Assembly (NCBI RefSeq): GCF_033807575.1 | Contig: NC_084728.1 | Span: 6,957,451 to 7,021,450 of the forward strand | Direction: 5' to 3' | DNA: 64,000 nucleotides | Source of the DNA: Cydia pomonella | Taxonomy: Eukaryota > Arthropoda > Insecta > Lepidoptera > Tortricidae | In this document: positions 1 to 7,424 of the stretch, piece after piece | Numbering within the stretch: the first letter of the stretch is position 1 | How the letters are laid out: every line of letters begins with the position of its first letter | Made by a program: the position numbers and the translations under genes | Notes under the pieces: model-generated | The model's database searches: none | Told to the model about the DNA's origin: nothing | Seen by the model: only the letters and a program-made list of their open reading frames with translations

Positions 1-1
1 G

Positions 2-517
2 CGCAGACTTTTGGAGCGAGAACACATAGGTGACCGCAAACCCTCTCAGTTTTTGCGGCATCTCAGAAATCTCGCTGGATCCGCGGTACCAGACGCATTG
101 CTTCGTACGCTATGGATGGAGCAGTTGCCGCGCTCGATGCAGATGATCCTAGCTACGCTAACAGAGCAGAGCTTGGACAAGGTTGCCGACCTCGCGGACG
201 CAATTACGAACAGCACTACACCTACGCCTGCCATCGCGACAACAGAGAATCCAGTGATGAAAGTTATAGAAGATTTAAAGAGTGAAATTGCCGACTTGCG
301 GCAACAACTGAAAGCTACGTCCCTCGATGCAAGTACGCGATACAGAGGCAGATCGCGCTCGCGTTCGAGACGAAGGTCTCGACCTAACTCAAGGAGCAAT
401 TCAGCAAATGGTATGTGTTGGTATCATGATAATTACGGTAATAAAGCTCATAAATGCATACCACCCTGCGTTTTTAAATCCGCCGACAATGCGGGAAACG
501 CGAGTGGGAGCCATTAG
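2..517 (+). CDS. gag C-terminal fragment of the gypsy element (partial at window edge)
   Basis: The frame is open from base 2. It reads a capsid C-terminal-like segment, a probable coiled coil (VMKVIEDLKSEIADLRQQL), an Arg/Ser-rich nucleic-acid-binding stretch, then a zinc knuckle CWYHDNYGNKAHKCIPPC. In the family, gag forms the particle and binds element RNA. The knuckle is the clade-defining feature. The frame stops at 517, next to the ATG of the protease frame, so gag and pol are in different frames as in many gypsy elements. The N-terminal part of gag lies to the left of the window. Confidence 0.75.
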   Translation, partial: RRLLEREHIGDRKPSQFLRHLRNLAGSAVPDALLRTLWMEQLPRSMQMILATLTEQSLDKVADLADAITNSTTPTPAIATTENPVMKVIEDLKSEIADLRQQLKATSLDASTRYRGRSRSRSRRRSRPNSRSNSANGMCWYHDNYGNKAHKCIPPCVFKSADNAGNASGSH

Positions 518-689
518 TGGCGAATGGTTGCCCAAACACAACAACAACGTCACAACGAGTATTCATCGTGGACAGAAACTCTGGGACCAGATTTTTGATT
601 GATACTGGAGCGGGGTTAAGTGTATATCCTCGCAGCCTAGCCCCTCACAATGAAGAATCTCGTCACAAAGCAGCTGGGCGTCACCGCTT
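517..689 (+). pseudogene. truncated aspartic protease of the gypsy element
   Basis: The frame from 517 reads VFIVDRNSGTRFLIDTGAGL, with the D-T-G active-site triad of retroelement aspartic proteases. It continues only about 15 residues (to about RSLAP) before family similarity stops. The rest of the protease and the N-terminal fingers of RT are absent, and RT resumes in another frame at about 680. I infer an internal deletion of a few hundred bases around 645-690, so no functional pol polyprotein can be made from this copy. Confidence 0.6.
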
Positions 690-3212
690 CACATGGTTCA
701 GAAGAAAGACAATGGATGGCGACCTTGTGGAGATTACCGCGCGCTTAATGACCGCACGTTACCGGACAAGTATCCTGTTCGTCACATAGAAGATTTTTCC
801 CAGACTCTTAGTGGTAAAAAAGTGTTTTCAACCATAGATTTAGTCCGTGCGTTCAATCAAATTCCAGTGGCGGAGGAAGATATACCTAAAACGGCTATAA
901 CTACGCCATTTGGATTATTTGAGTTTCCATACATGACTTTTGGACTCCGTAATGCAGCTCAGACTTTTCAACGTTTTATGGACGAAGTGTTACGTGGTTT
1001 AGACTTTTGTTATTGTTATATAGACGATATTTTGATTGCTTCCAGTGACAGTGATGAACACTTAAAACATTTAGAGACTGTATTTAAGCGATTAAGTGAC
1101 TATAGTGTAGTGATTAACCCTTCTAAGTGTGTGTTTGGTAAGGACCGAGTTGAATTCCTAGGTTACTTAGTGTCAGCGGAGGGCACACGCCCATTACCTG
1201 GTAAAGTAGAAGCTATACGCTCCTTTCCACTCCCTACCACAGCGAAGCAGTTGCGTCAGTTCTTAGGTATGCTAAACTTCTACAGACGTTTCTTACCTAA
1301 CGCTTCAGCGCATCAAGCTAGATTAAATGACTTACTAAAGGGAAACCTCAAAGGTAAAGCGCCTATTCATTGGACACCTGATAGTATTAAAGATTTTGAG
1401 GCCTGCAAACAATGCCTTGCCGACGCAACAATGCTGGCCCATCCTCAAGATAACGCTGACCTGGCGCTATTCACAGATGCGTCAGATAACACGGTTGGCG
1501 CCGCACTTCAGCAACGTGTGAATGGCGCGTGGCAGCCGTTAGCATTCTTTTCTAAAAAGTTATCGAGTGCCGAGAAGAAATACTCAACTTATGATAGAGA
1601 GCTATACGCAATTTATGCAGCTGTCAAACAATTTCGACATAACTTAGAAGCGCGACCATTCACAATTTATACCGACCATAAACCTATCGTGTACGCATTT
1701 GCGAAAAAAGATGAACAATGCACTCCAAGACAGTTCCGCTACCTGGATTTTATCGGTCAGTTTACAACCGATATCCGGCATGTTAGCGGAGAGCAGAATA
1801 TACCTGCCGATACAATGTCTCGGATTGAAATTGATCCCATAGAACGAGGAATTGATTGGAAAGCTTTATCGTTATCGCAGAAATCGGACGACACTTTATT
1901 ATCGCTATTAAACAAGACTGATTCGACGCTACAGCTTAAGCTTTTACAGTTACCTGGGCTCGAAGAAAGTATTTACTGCGATATTTCTACTCCGTCTGTC
2001 CGGCCTTATATTACTGAGCCTTTCCGAAAAACTGCCTTTAATTCTGTTCATCAATTATCTCATCCAGGAGCCAAGACTACTATCAAATTAGCTACGCAGA
2101 AATTCATCTGGCCGTCTATCAAATCAGACTGCAGAGAATGGACTCGAAGCTGTTTAGAGTGTCAGCGTGCTAAAGTTACGCGTCACGTGTCAGCCCCTGT
2201 CGGATCATTCGCACCGCCTTCTACTCGATTTGAACACGTGCATATCGACATAGTTGTAATGCCAATGTCAGAACGATGCAGATATATTTTAACTTGCATT
2301 GATCGCTTCTCTAGGTGGCCTGAAGCCATACCTATTGAGAACCAAGAGGCAGAAACGGTAGCATGGGCATTCTACTCAAATTGGATCGCACGTTTCGGCG
2401 TTCCGTTACGAGTCACTACAGACCAAGGCCGAAATTTTGAGTCGCATCTCTTTAGAAATTTAAACAATCTGATTGGTACGACTCAATTGCGAACTACCGC
2501 ATATCATCCAGCTGCCAATGGAATGATCGAGCGATTCCACCGCCAATTAAAAGCTGCGATTAAGTGTCATCAAAGCGACCAATGGACACGAGTTTTACCT
2601 ACAGTTATGATGGGTATTCGCGCAGCATTCAAGGACGATCTGCAAGCTACGCCCGCTGAAATGGTTTACGGTGAAACCATTCGCTTACCTGGAGAGTTCT
2701 TAGTACCCAGAACAATCAGCGATTTAGATGCATCAGATTTCGTCACTCGATTAAGAACTAATTTTTACAACCTACGACCAGTCGCAGGAACCCAGCATGG
2801 ACGTAACAATATATTTGTGTTCAAAGACCTAAAGACAGCTAGTCACGTCTTTGTCCGTGTTGATGCCCCTAAACGACCTCTACAATCGTCGTATGAAGGA
2901 CCATTCGCTGTTATATCGAGAAATGATAAAACATTTGTTATTAACAGACGAGGGCATCATGTAACCGTTTCCGTGGACCGACTTAAGCCAGCCTATGTAC
3001 TAGCGGATAACATAGAACCGTCGCACGAGTTTGAGGATGACTCGGAACAGTTCGTTGTGAAACCAACAACTTCCACTACAAATAACGATGCGAGTACAGC
3101 TATAGCACCTGTACCTATTGTACAACAAGCGCCGCCTATTGATGATAACGTCACCAGAACCAGATCAGGTAGACGTGTCCGTTTTCCGGATTATTACCAA
3201 GCAGGTGGTTAA
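690..3212 (+). CDS. gypsy pol: reverse transcriptase, RNase H, integrase (N-terminally truncated)
   Basis: One uninterrupted frame of about 840 residues. RT begins at the GWRPCGDYRALN block and carries the catalytic YIDD at residues 109-112. RNase H acidic residues are D262 (FTDAS), E303, D328 (TDH) and D373. Integrase has an HHCC zinc site (H453, H457, C487, C490) and a DD35E triad: D519 in HIDI, D577 in TTDQG, E613 in GMIERF. The tail is basic and ends YYQAGG. In the family these domains copy element RNA into DNA and insert it. The frame is intact, so decay is recent, but without protease and the RT N-terminus the copy cannot act alone. Confidence 0.9.
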   Translation, partial: HMVQKKDNGWRPCGDYRALNDRTLPDKYPVRHIEDFSQTLSGKKVFSTIDLVRAFNQIPVAEEDIPKTAITTPFGLFEFPYMTFGLRNAAQTFQRFMDEVLRGLDFCYCYIDDILIASSDSDEHLKHLETVFKRLSDYSVVINPSKCVFGKDRVEFLGYLVSAEGTRPLPGKVEAIRSFPLPTTAKQLRQFLGMLNFYRRFLPNASAHQARLNDLLKGNLKGKAPIHWTPDSIKDFEACKQCLADATMLAHPQDNADLALFTDASDNTVGAALQQRVNGAWQPLAFFSKKLSSAEKKYSTYDRELYAIYAAVKQFRHNLEARPFTIYTDHKPIVYAFAKKDEQCTPRQFRYLDFIGQFTTDIRHVSGEQNIPADTMSRIEIDPIERGIDWKALSLSQKSDDTLLSLLNKTDSTLQLKLLQLPGLEESIYCDISTPSVRPYITEPFRKTAFNSVHQLSHPGAKTTIKLATQKFIWPSIKSDCREWTRSCLECQRAKVTRHVSAPVGSFAPPSTRFEHVHIDIVVMPMSERCRYILTCIDRFSRWPEAIPIENQEAETVAWAFYSNWIARFGVPLRVTTDQGRNFESHLFRNLNNLIGTTQLRTTAYHPAANGMIERFHRQLKAAIKCHQSDQWTRVLPTVMMGIRAAFKDDLQATPAEMVYGETIRLPGEFLVPRTISDLDASDFVTRLRTNFYNLRPVAGTQHGRNNIFVFKDLKTASHVFVRVDAPKRPLQSSYEGPFAVISRNDKTFVINRRGHHVTVSVDRLKPAYVLADNIEPSHEFEDDSEQFVVKPTTSTTNNDASTAIAPVPIVQQAPPIDDNVTRTRSGRRVRFPDYYQAGG

Positions 3213-3530
3213 TAAATAATTAATGTGATTAGTTAAGCATAATTTACCTTTTCTCTGTCATATATTTTTATTGTGTTTTCACCATGTTGTAGTAGTTGTA
3301 GTTGTAGTTATTTTAGCGTATATGTCACTAACTTAGCACTTAAATGAATTGTAACTAACAATTGTATGCCCTGTTAATCTAGAATTGTATGTTTATTATT
3401 TGTGTTTAGCTTTACTTCATTACTTTTATAGGTAGTTTGTAATATTTTTACCCTTTTCATTTGTGTGTTTTTACCAAATGTTGTTTTATTCCTTTTTTCT
3501 ATCGTGACTTCATCACTGGTAAGGGGGTAC
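3213..3530 (+). other. 3' untranslated spacer and polypurine tract of the gypsy element
   Basis: AT-rich, no coding. It contains a short GTAGTT/GTTGTA run near 3290 and ends in GGTAAGGGGGTAC just before the LTR. That is the expected position of the plus-strand primer (polypurine tract). Confidence 0.55.
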
Positions 3531-4172
3531 TGTAGGGACTGCGTCCTACATTCGCCCAAGCTTTAGATGATATTAAATAAATAATGTATTAATTTAGCTT
3601 TTCCCGTTATGCGCAATGTGCATTTTAGTTAATAGCATACGTAACTGTTTATTATAACCGTTACAGGGATGAGCTTGTAAAAACATTGTAATATAAGTTA
3701 TCTGTTTCCTTCCCTTTGTCGGTACTTGCCTTTGTGTTAATCTCTCTTTGTTTTATTTCTGTGTCAGTTTCCGAATATTGTTAACTTTAAGTCATAAACT
3801 AGCCTTTGTAGCCAGCGGAGTAATTCGTGGGAAACGTTAGGATTCGCCATGTGCGAAACCGTTATAGGTTCTGTACCGCTATTCCTATTGCGTACCTGAT
3901 GCAAGGTTATAATCATCGGGATCGCGGGAGTCAGAGATAGTTCGTAGTCAGACGTCAACTCGACAAGTTGTCGCGTACCTATTATCACAGGTTGAGCTTG
4001 ATATCGTATCGCTCCCTCGCGTTCTCTTGGTACCTATCTTTAACGGTCGAGCTCGATTATATATCGCTCCCTACTTATTATTGTAATTAGTGTTAGTTTA
4101 GTATTGAGTTGTGTTAATATAGATTTATTATTGTTACCGCGTCTGAACTTTTTATTTGCAACAATCCCAACA
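3531..4172 (+). repeat. 3' LTR of the gypsy element (right end approximate)
   Basis: The block starts TGTAGGGACTGCG right after the polypurine tract, giving the canonical TG start. I place the end at a ...CCCAACA string (CA end), about 642 bases. It contains two related ATATCGTATCGCTCCC / ATATATCGCTCCC stretches near 4000 and 4065. With only one LTR in view the end cannot be fixed by comparison, and it could extend to about 4270. Confidence 0.5.
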
Positions 4173-4296
4173 CCTAAGTACATATACCAAACTCCACTGC
4201 CAAAATATGTATTCATCTTTGTATTCGATTGTAATAAGAACATGTAAGTAATACTTATTGAGAAATAAATAAATCTAAATCCTGTGCTATAACCAC

Positions 4297-4403
4297 GAAA
4301 ATTGAAGTTCGTAAATTTCGAGCATATCTGTCACTCTAAATACGTTTTCTTTGGAGTAAATAAGAAAAATGCCCGAAATTTGCCAACTTCGGTATTCGCA
4401 GTA
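4297..4403. repeat. palindromic MITE copy upstream of the Diedel-like promoter
   Basis: Imperfect palindrome: CACGAAAATTGAAGTTCG at the left, CCAACTTCGGTATTCGC at the right, with TCTGTCACTCTAAATACG between. Related palindromes occur at 5056-5170 (better preserved) and 17829-17929, and a half copy at 10743-10806. It lies 65 bases upstream of the TATA box. Confidence 0.6.
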
Positions 4404-4467
4404 AGTCTGACGTATGGCATGCCTCGTCACTGGGAACTATTCACGGAGTGACGTAATACTTTAGTGA

Positions 4468-4497
4468 TATAAAAGCTGGACCATACTTACTTCAGTT
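4468..4497 (+). promoter_or_regulatory. TATA box and TCAGT initiator of the Diedel-like gene
   Basis: TATAAAAG at 4468-4475 is followed by the arthropod initiator TCAGTT with its A at 4494, 26 bases downstream. The inferred 5' UTR is 4494-4553. A loose kappaB-like decamer GGGAACTATT lies at 4432-4441. It is one mismatch from the insect GGGRAYYYYY consensus and is only suggestive. Confidence 0.65.
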
Positions 4498-4553
4498 ATC
4501 ATTACAAGCTCGTAGAGCCCGCGTTCGGTTATAACAGTTTATAACAAAGAAAA

Positions 4554-6444
4554 ATGAAGTTTCTGTTTATCACTCTTCTCTTAATACTTTATATCATAAA
4601 AGTTAGAAGTGAATGTTGTGGGACGCCCACCACAATAAAATTTTCGAAGAACACGGCCCAAAAAAGTTGCGGCGAAGTTGTTGATGGTGCGACGCCAATA
4701 TCAGCAGGTAAGGTTCTGAAGAACCCACGTAGCGGTGTGACACCGCTGCGTCGCGCAGCAGGCCGGTGGCGCAGAGTTAGAGTGGGTTAAAGCCGCCTGG
4801 TCTTTCTAAGATTGCATATAATCGAGAAATTTGAACGGGTCCTACCGTGACGGGAGGAGGGGTGGGGGGTTCAGGGCATTAGCCTCTTAATACTGAAGAT
4901 GCTGGTTTAAATCCAGCTGTCGCCTGAAAGGGCTTTTTGTCTCTCTTTCTTTAGTATGTATACGACACCTACATTCGTTCCCTGGAAGCTGGGCCGGCTC
5001 CTAATCTGGGACGCCTCGTCGATACCCTTGCACCGTCTCAGCTTCCAGGGGGCCTACCGCGAAAATCGAAGTTCGTCAATTGCGGGCATTTTTCTCTGTC
5101 ACTCTAATTACGTCTTAGTGAGAGTAAAAGAGAAAGATCCCCGCAATAGGCGAATTTCGGTTTTCGCGGGACCTCGACCAAGGCTGGGACTGCCGCAGTA
5201 GCAGACGAGCACATCAGACGGCGCAAATATGCAGCCATTGATTCTGGTTGCATGTTTGAGCCGTTTGGAGTGGTGACCCACGGCCCTGGGAATCCGGAGC
5301 ACACTTTACGTTTTGGGTAGCTGATGGCGAAGCGTCTCACTGATGTCTTGGGTGACCAGAGAGCTGGTTCCTTCCTTGCCCAATGAATTGGCATCGCCAT
5401 AAAGTGCGGCAATGCCACCATGTTTTACTTGTAAATATTTGTATATAGATATTTTTAGTTAATTTGGTACTATTTCTGTTTTTATATTTTTATGTTATTT
5501 GATTATTATTTATTAATTTACATATATTTTGATTCATCAATCTAATAACTACATATTTGGATAATTGTCATTAAAATAATTTGTACAAATCACACACACT
5601 GGTTCCAAAGTGGGGTATTGCTTAGTTCGCTACTAAAAATTGTATTCGATAGGGAATATTGATATTTTTTTTTTTGCAATTGAAAAAAAATCACTTATTT
5701 TCCGAAAAACCAAGCCGAACATCTTTTGTAAATTTTAACTAAGCACGTAATTTATGCTATCCAGGCCATATTTTTATTTTTGTAAATACCTAAATATTTT
5801 ATTAATTCAATCTTACTTGTAACGTGATATACCTACAATTTCTCTACATATTTTGTTTTGTGTGACATACCACGTTTTGTGAGGCATACCACGTTTTGTG
5901 AGGCATACCACGTTTTGTGTGACATACCACGTTTTGTGAGGCATACCACGTTTTGTGTGACATACCACGTTTTGTGAGGCATACCACGTTTTTCCCTGTT
6001 TCTATTACACAACACGCTTTATTTTCGAGTGCAGTTTTTTTTATGTAGATAAAAGTTATATAACTGTATACAGCTGTTACAGAAGATATAAGTAATTGTT
6101 TATTCCGGCATCTTACATTTTGAGATTAAAATCTCATTTGCCGAACTAATGGGACTATATATTAGACATGCTCTTTACATGTACCCGTCATATTCTACAT
6201 TATATTTGGACACCACATTAATAATATAATTTAATTTGTTTGTACAGGTTCGGTTGTATTTGCTTATCATTGCGAAGTGTCCGTGTGCAACGATGGACAA
6301 CACCACGACGGAACCTACTGCGGGCACGGACCATGCAACATATTCGGCTGCAATTGCGATGGTGGATGCCACTACGGGAATAATAATTACCCGACAGATG
6401 CTGTCAGAAACTTTGAGGACAGATATTCACATTTAAGGAATTAA
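4554..6444 (+). CDS. Diedel-like secreted cysteine-rich protein (two exons: 4554-4707, 6248-6444)
   Basis: Exon 1 starts ATGAAG in good context (AAGAAAAATG). It encodes a hydrophobic signal peptide of about 19 residues (MKFLFITLLLILYIIKVRS), then ECC and one more Cys. The donor is CAG|GTAAGG, phase 1. Exon 2 follows TGTACAG. It adds seven Cys and the block YCGHGPCNIFGCNCDGGC, the hallmark of the Diedel family as I remember it. The stop is TAA at 6442-6444. The product is 116 residues, close to Drosophila Diedel (about 115), with ten Cys at 21, 22, 39, 60, 65, 76, 81, 86, 88 and 92. In Drosophila, Diedel is a circulating cytokine-like protein that dampens IMD and JAK/STAT outputs, and relatives exist in some insect DNA viruses (established knowledge). 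Function here is inferred. I see no retrovirus-like or viral neighbour gene, and the intron and TATA promoter mark it as a host gene. The intron is 1540 bases and full of repeats. Confidence 0.85.
4720..5055. other. Diedel-like intron, proximal part; possible degenerate SINE
   Basis: No coding. It has a weak tRNA-like A-box region (GGCGCAGAGTTAGAG near 4768) and a B-box-like GGTTTAAATCC near 4903. Spacing is unlike a tRNA, so at most this is an eroded SINE. Confidence 0.25.
5056..5170. repeat. palindromic MITE in the Diedel-like intron
   Basis: Left arm CCGCGAAAATCGAAGTTCG, right arm CGAATTTCGGTTTTCGCGG, with CTCTGTCACTCTAATTACG inside. It belongs to the same family as 4297-4403, and a half copy sits at 10743-10806 in the opposite orientation. 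Confidence 0.7.
5218..5440 (+). mobile_element. decayed LINE RT C-terminal remnant
   Basis: One forward frame, with two stops, reads PFGVVTHGPG... and then LTDVLGDQRAGSFLAQ-stop-IGIAIKCGNA. This resembles the C-terminal block of many insect non-LTR polymerases (family form GDxRAxSxLxQR followed by a QRGNA-like string). It is a dead fragment inside the intron. Confidence 0.6.
5862..5993. repeat. 19-bp minisatellite, seven copies
   Basis: The unit alternates GAGGCATACCACGTTTTGT and GTGACATACCACGTTTTGT. Seven head-to-tail copies lie in the Diedel-like intron, ending about 255 bases before exon 2. There are no unique spacers, so this is not a CRISPR. Confidence 0.9.
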
Positions 6445-6666
6445 GAGGACATATTTTGACACACAAATTCTGGTCTGGATTTTGGCCTAGATGAATATAT
6501 TTTTTTAATACAGTACGGTAGTACTATTAGTTATTCTGTGATACAGTTGCTCAAAAAGTGCTACTTTACCTGTTTAGCGTGCGGAAAGCTGGATTTCATT
6601 GTAATAATTCTTTATTGCAACCATGGTACAGTATAGATGTTATGTTATACATAATATACAATGTCT

Positions 6667-6692
6667 CACATGGACCCTGTAAGGGCACAGCA
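6667..6692 (-). repeat. LINE 3'-end tag, minus copy
   Basis: CCTGTAAGGGCACAGC is the reverse complement of GCTGTGCCCTTACAGG at 7339-7354 and 40873-40888. In the plus copies the tag is followed by a GCAATAAA-type 3' end, so I read it as the 3' UTR of a non-LTR element. Confidence 0.5.
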
Positions 6693-6726
6693 TATAATAT
6701 CTTACTCATAACTCATAACATATTAT

Positions 6727-7121
6727 GGGGGCGTCCATAAATTACGTGAGGTGTTTTTTTCAATTTTCTGACCCTCCCTCCCCCCTTGGTGAGATGTCGT
6801 GAGATTTTATTCAACCCCCTCCCCCGTCCCCCAATCTCACGTGAGATTTTTCAGAATGTGGGTTTATTACGTAAACGCGTTGGATTGTTTATTGTAAAAA
6901 GAAAAAACAATTTGGTTCGTGCTTTTATTTACGACTAGTTTAAGCATGTACATACAATTTGGATTAAATGGACCAAAATAGTATATTTTTTTTTGTTTCA
7001 ATCAGAGAATAAATTGCATGATATTTGTCGAGACCCCCCCTCTCCCCAACGTGAGATTAGATGAGATTTGACTCGACCCCCTCCCCCCTTTAATCATCTC
7101 ACGTAATTTATGGACGCCCCC
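6727..7121. mobile_element. MITE with 24-bp perfect terminal inverted repeats and TTAT target duplication
   Basis: The 395-bp element starts GGGGGCGTCCATAAATTACG and ends with its exact complement; the perfect repeat is 24 bp (6727-6750 and 7098-7121). TTAT flanks both sides. Subterminal regions are pyrimidine- or purine-rich and repeat CTCACGTGAGATT / AACGTGAGATTAG. There is no transposase. Confidence 0.85.
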
Positions 7122-7330
7122 TTATTATATTATTGGCAAAATTATAAACTTATTTTAAAAACATCAAGTCATGAAGCAATTCTTATAATACACATGAGAT
7201 CACCAATAAATGTCAAACAAATAAATTAATTAATGTACAATATTCATAATACAGATTTAGTTTTTAATATTAATTTAATGATGTGCGAAATAATTGTAAT
7301 TTAATCACCTACTGTAGCCCTCTTATATTG

Positions 7331-7424
7331 CTGTGCCCTTACAGGGTGTCACATGTATACCTATATGTTCCATTCCATCCATGCTTGTAATGTGATATGC
7401 AATAAACTATTCTATTCTATTCTA
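7331..7424 (+). mobile_element. LINE 3' end with (TTCTA)n tail
   Basis: GCTGTGCCCTTACAGGG, then TGCAATAAACTATTCTATTCTATTC: a 3' tag, a poly(A) signal and a short tandem tail. With the inverted copy at 6667 it brackets the MITE at 6727-7121. Confidence 0.5.

Larger units (their letters stand above)
1..4172 (+). mobile_element. Ty3/gypsy LTR retrotransposon, CsRn1-like clade, 5' end outside the window
   Basis: Gag, protease, reverse transcriptase, RNase H and integrase coding run in the usual gypsy order, followed by a purine-rich tract (GGTAAGGGGGTAC) and a single LTR-like block beginning TGTAGGGACTGCG. The gag zinc knuckle has C-x2-H-x9-C-x3-C spacing rather than the usual CCHC. That form is typical of the CsRn1 clade, known from insects and flukes (established knowledge). 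No 5' LTR is inside the window. The copy is defective: protease and RT are joined by a deletion and lie in different frames. It ends about 300 bases upstream of the TATA box of the Diedel-like gene. Confidence 0.85.

Noticed and set aside
5833..6015. Minus-strand frame with repeated CLTKRGMSHKTWY and a CRISPR-like look of the 19-bp repeats
   Set aside because: The units are contiguous with no unique spacers; any frame through a 19-bp repeat array gives a pseudo-repetitive peptide. It is a minisatellite in an intron.
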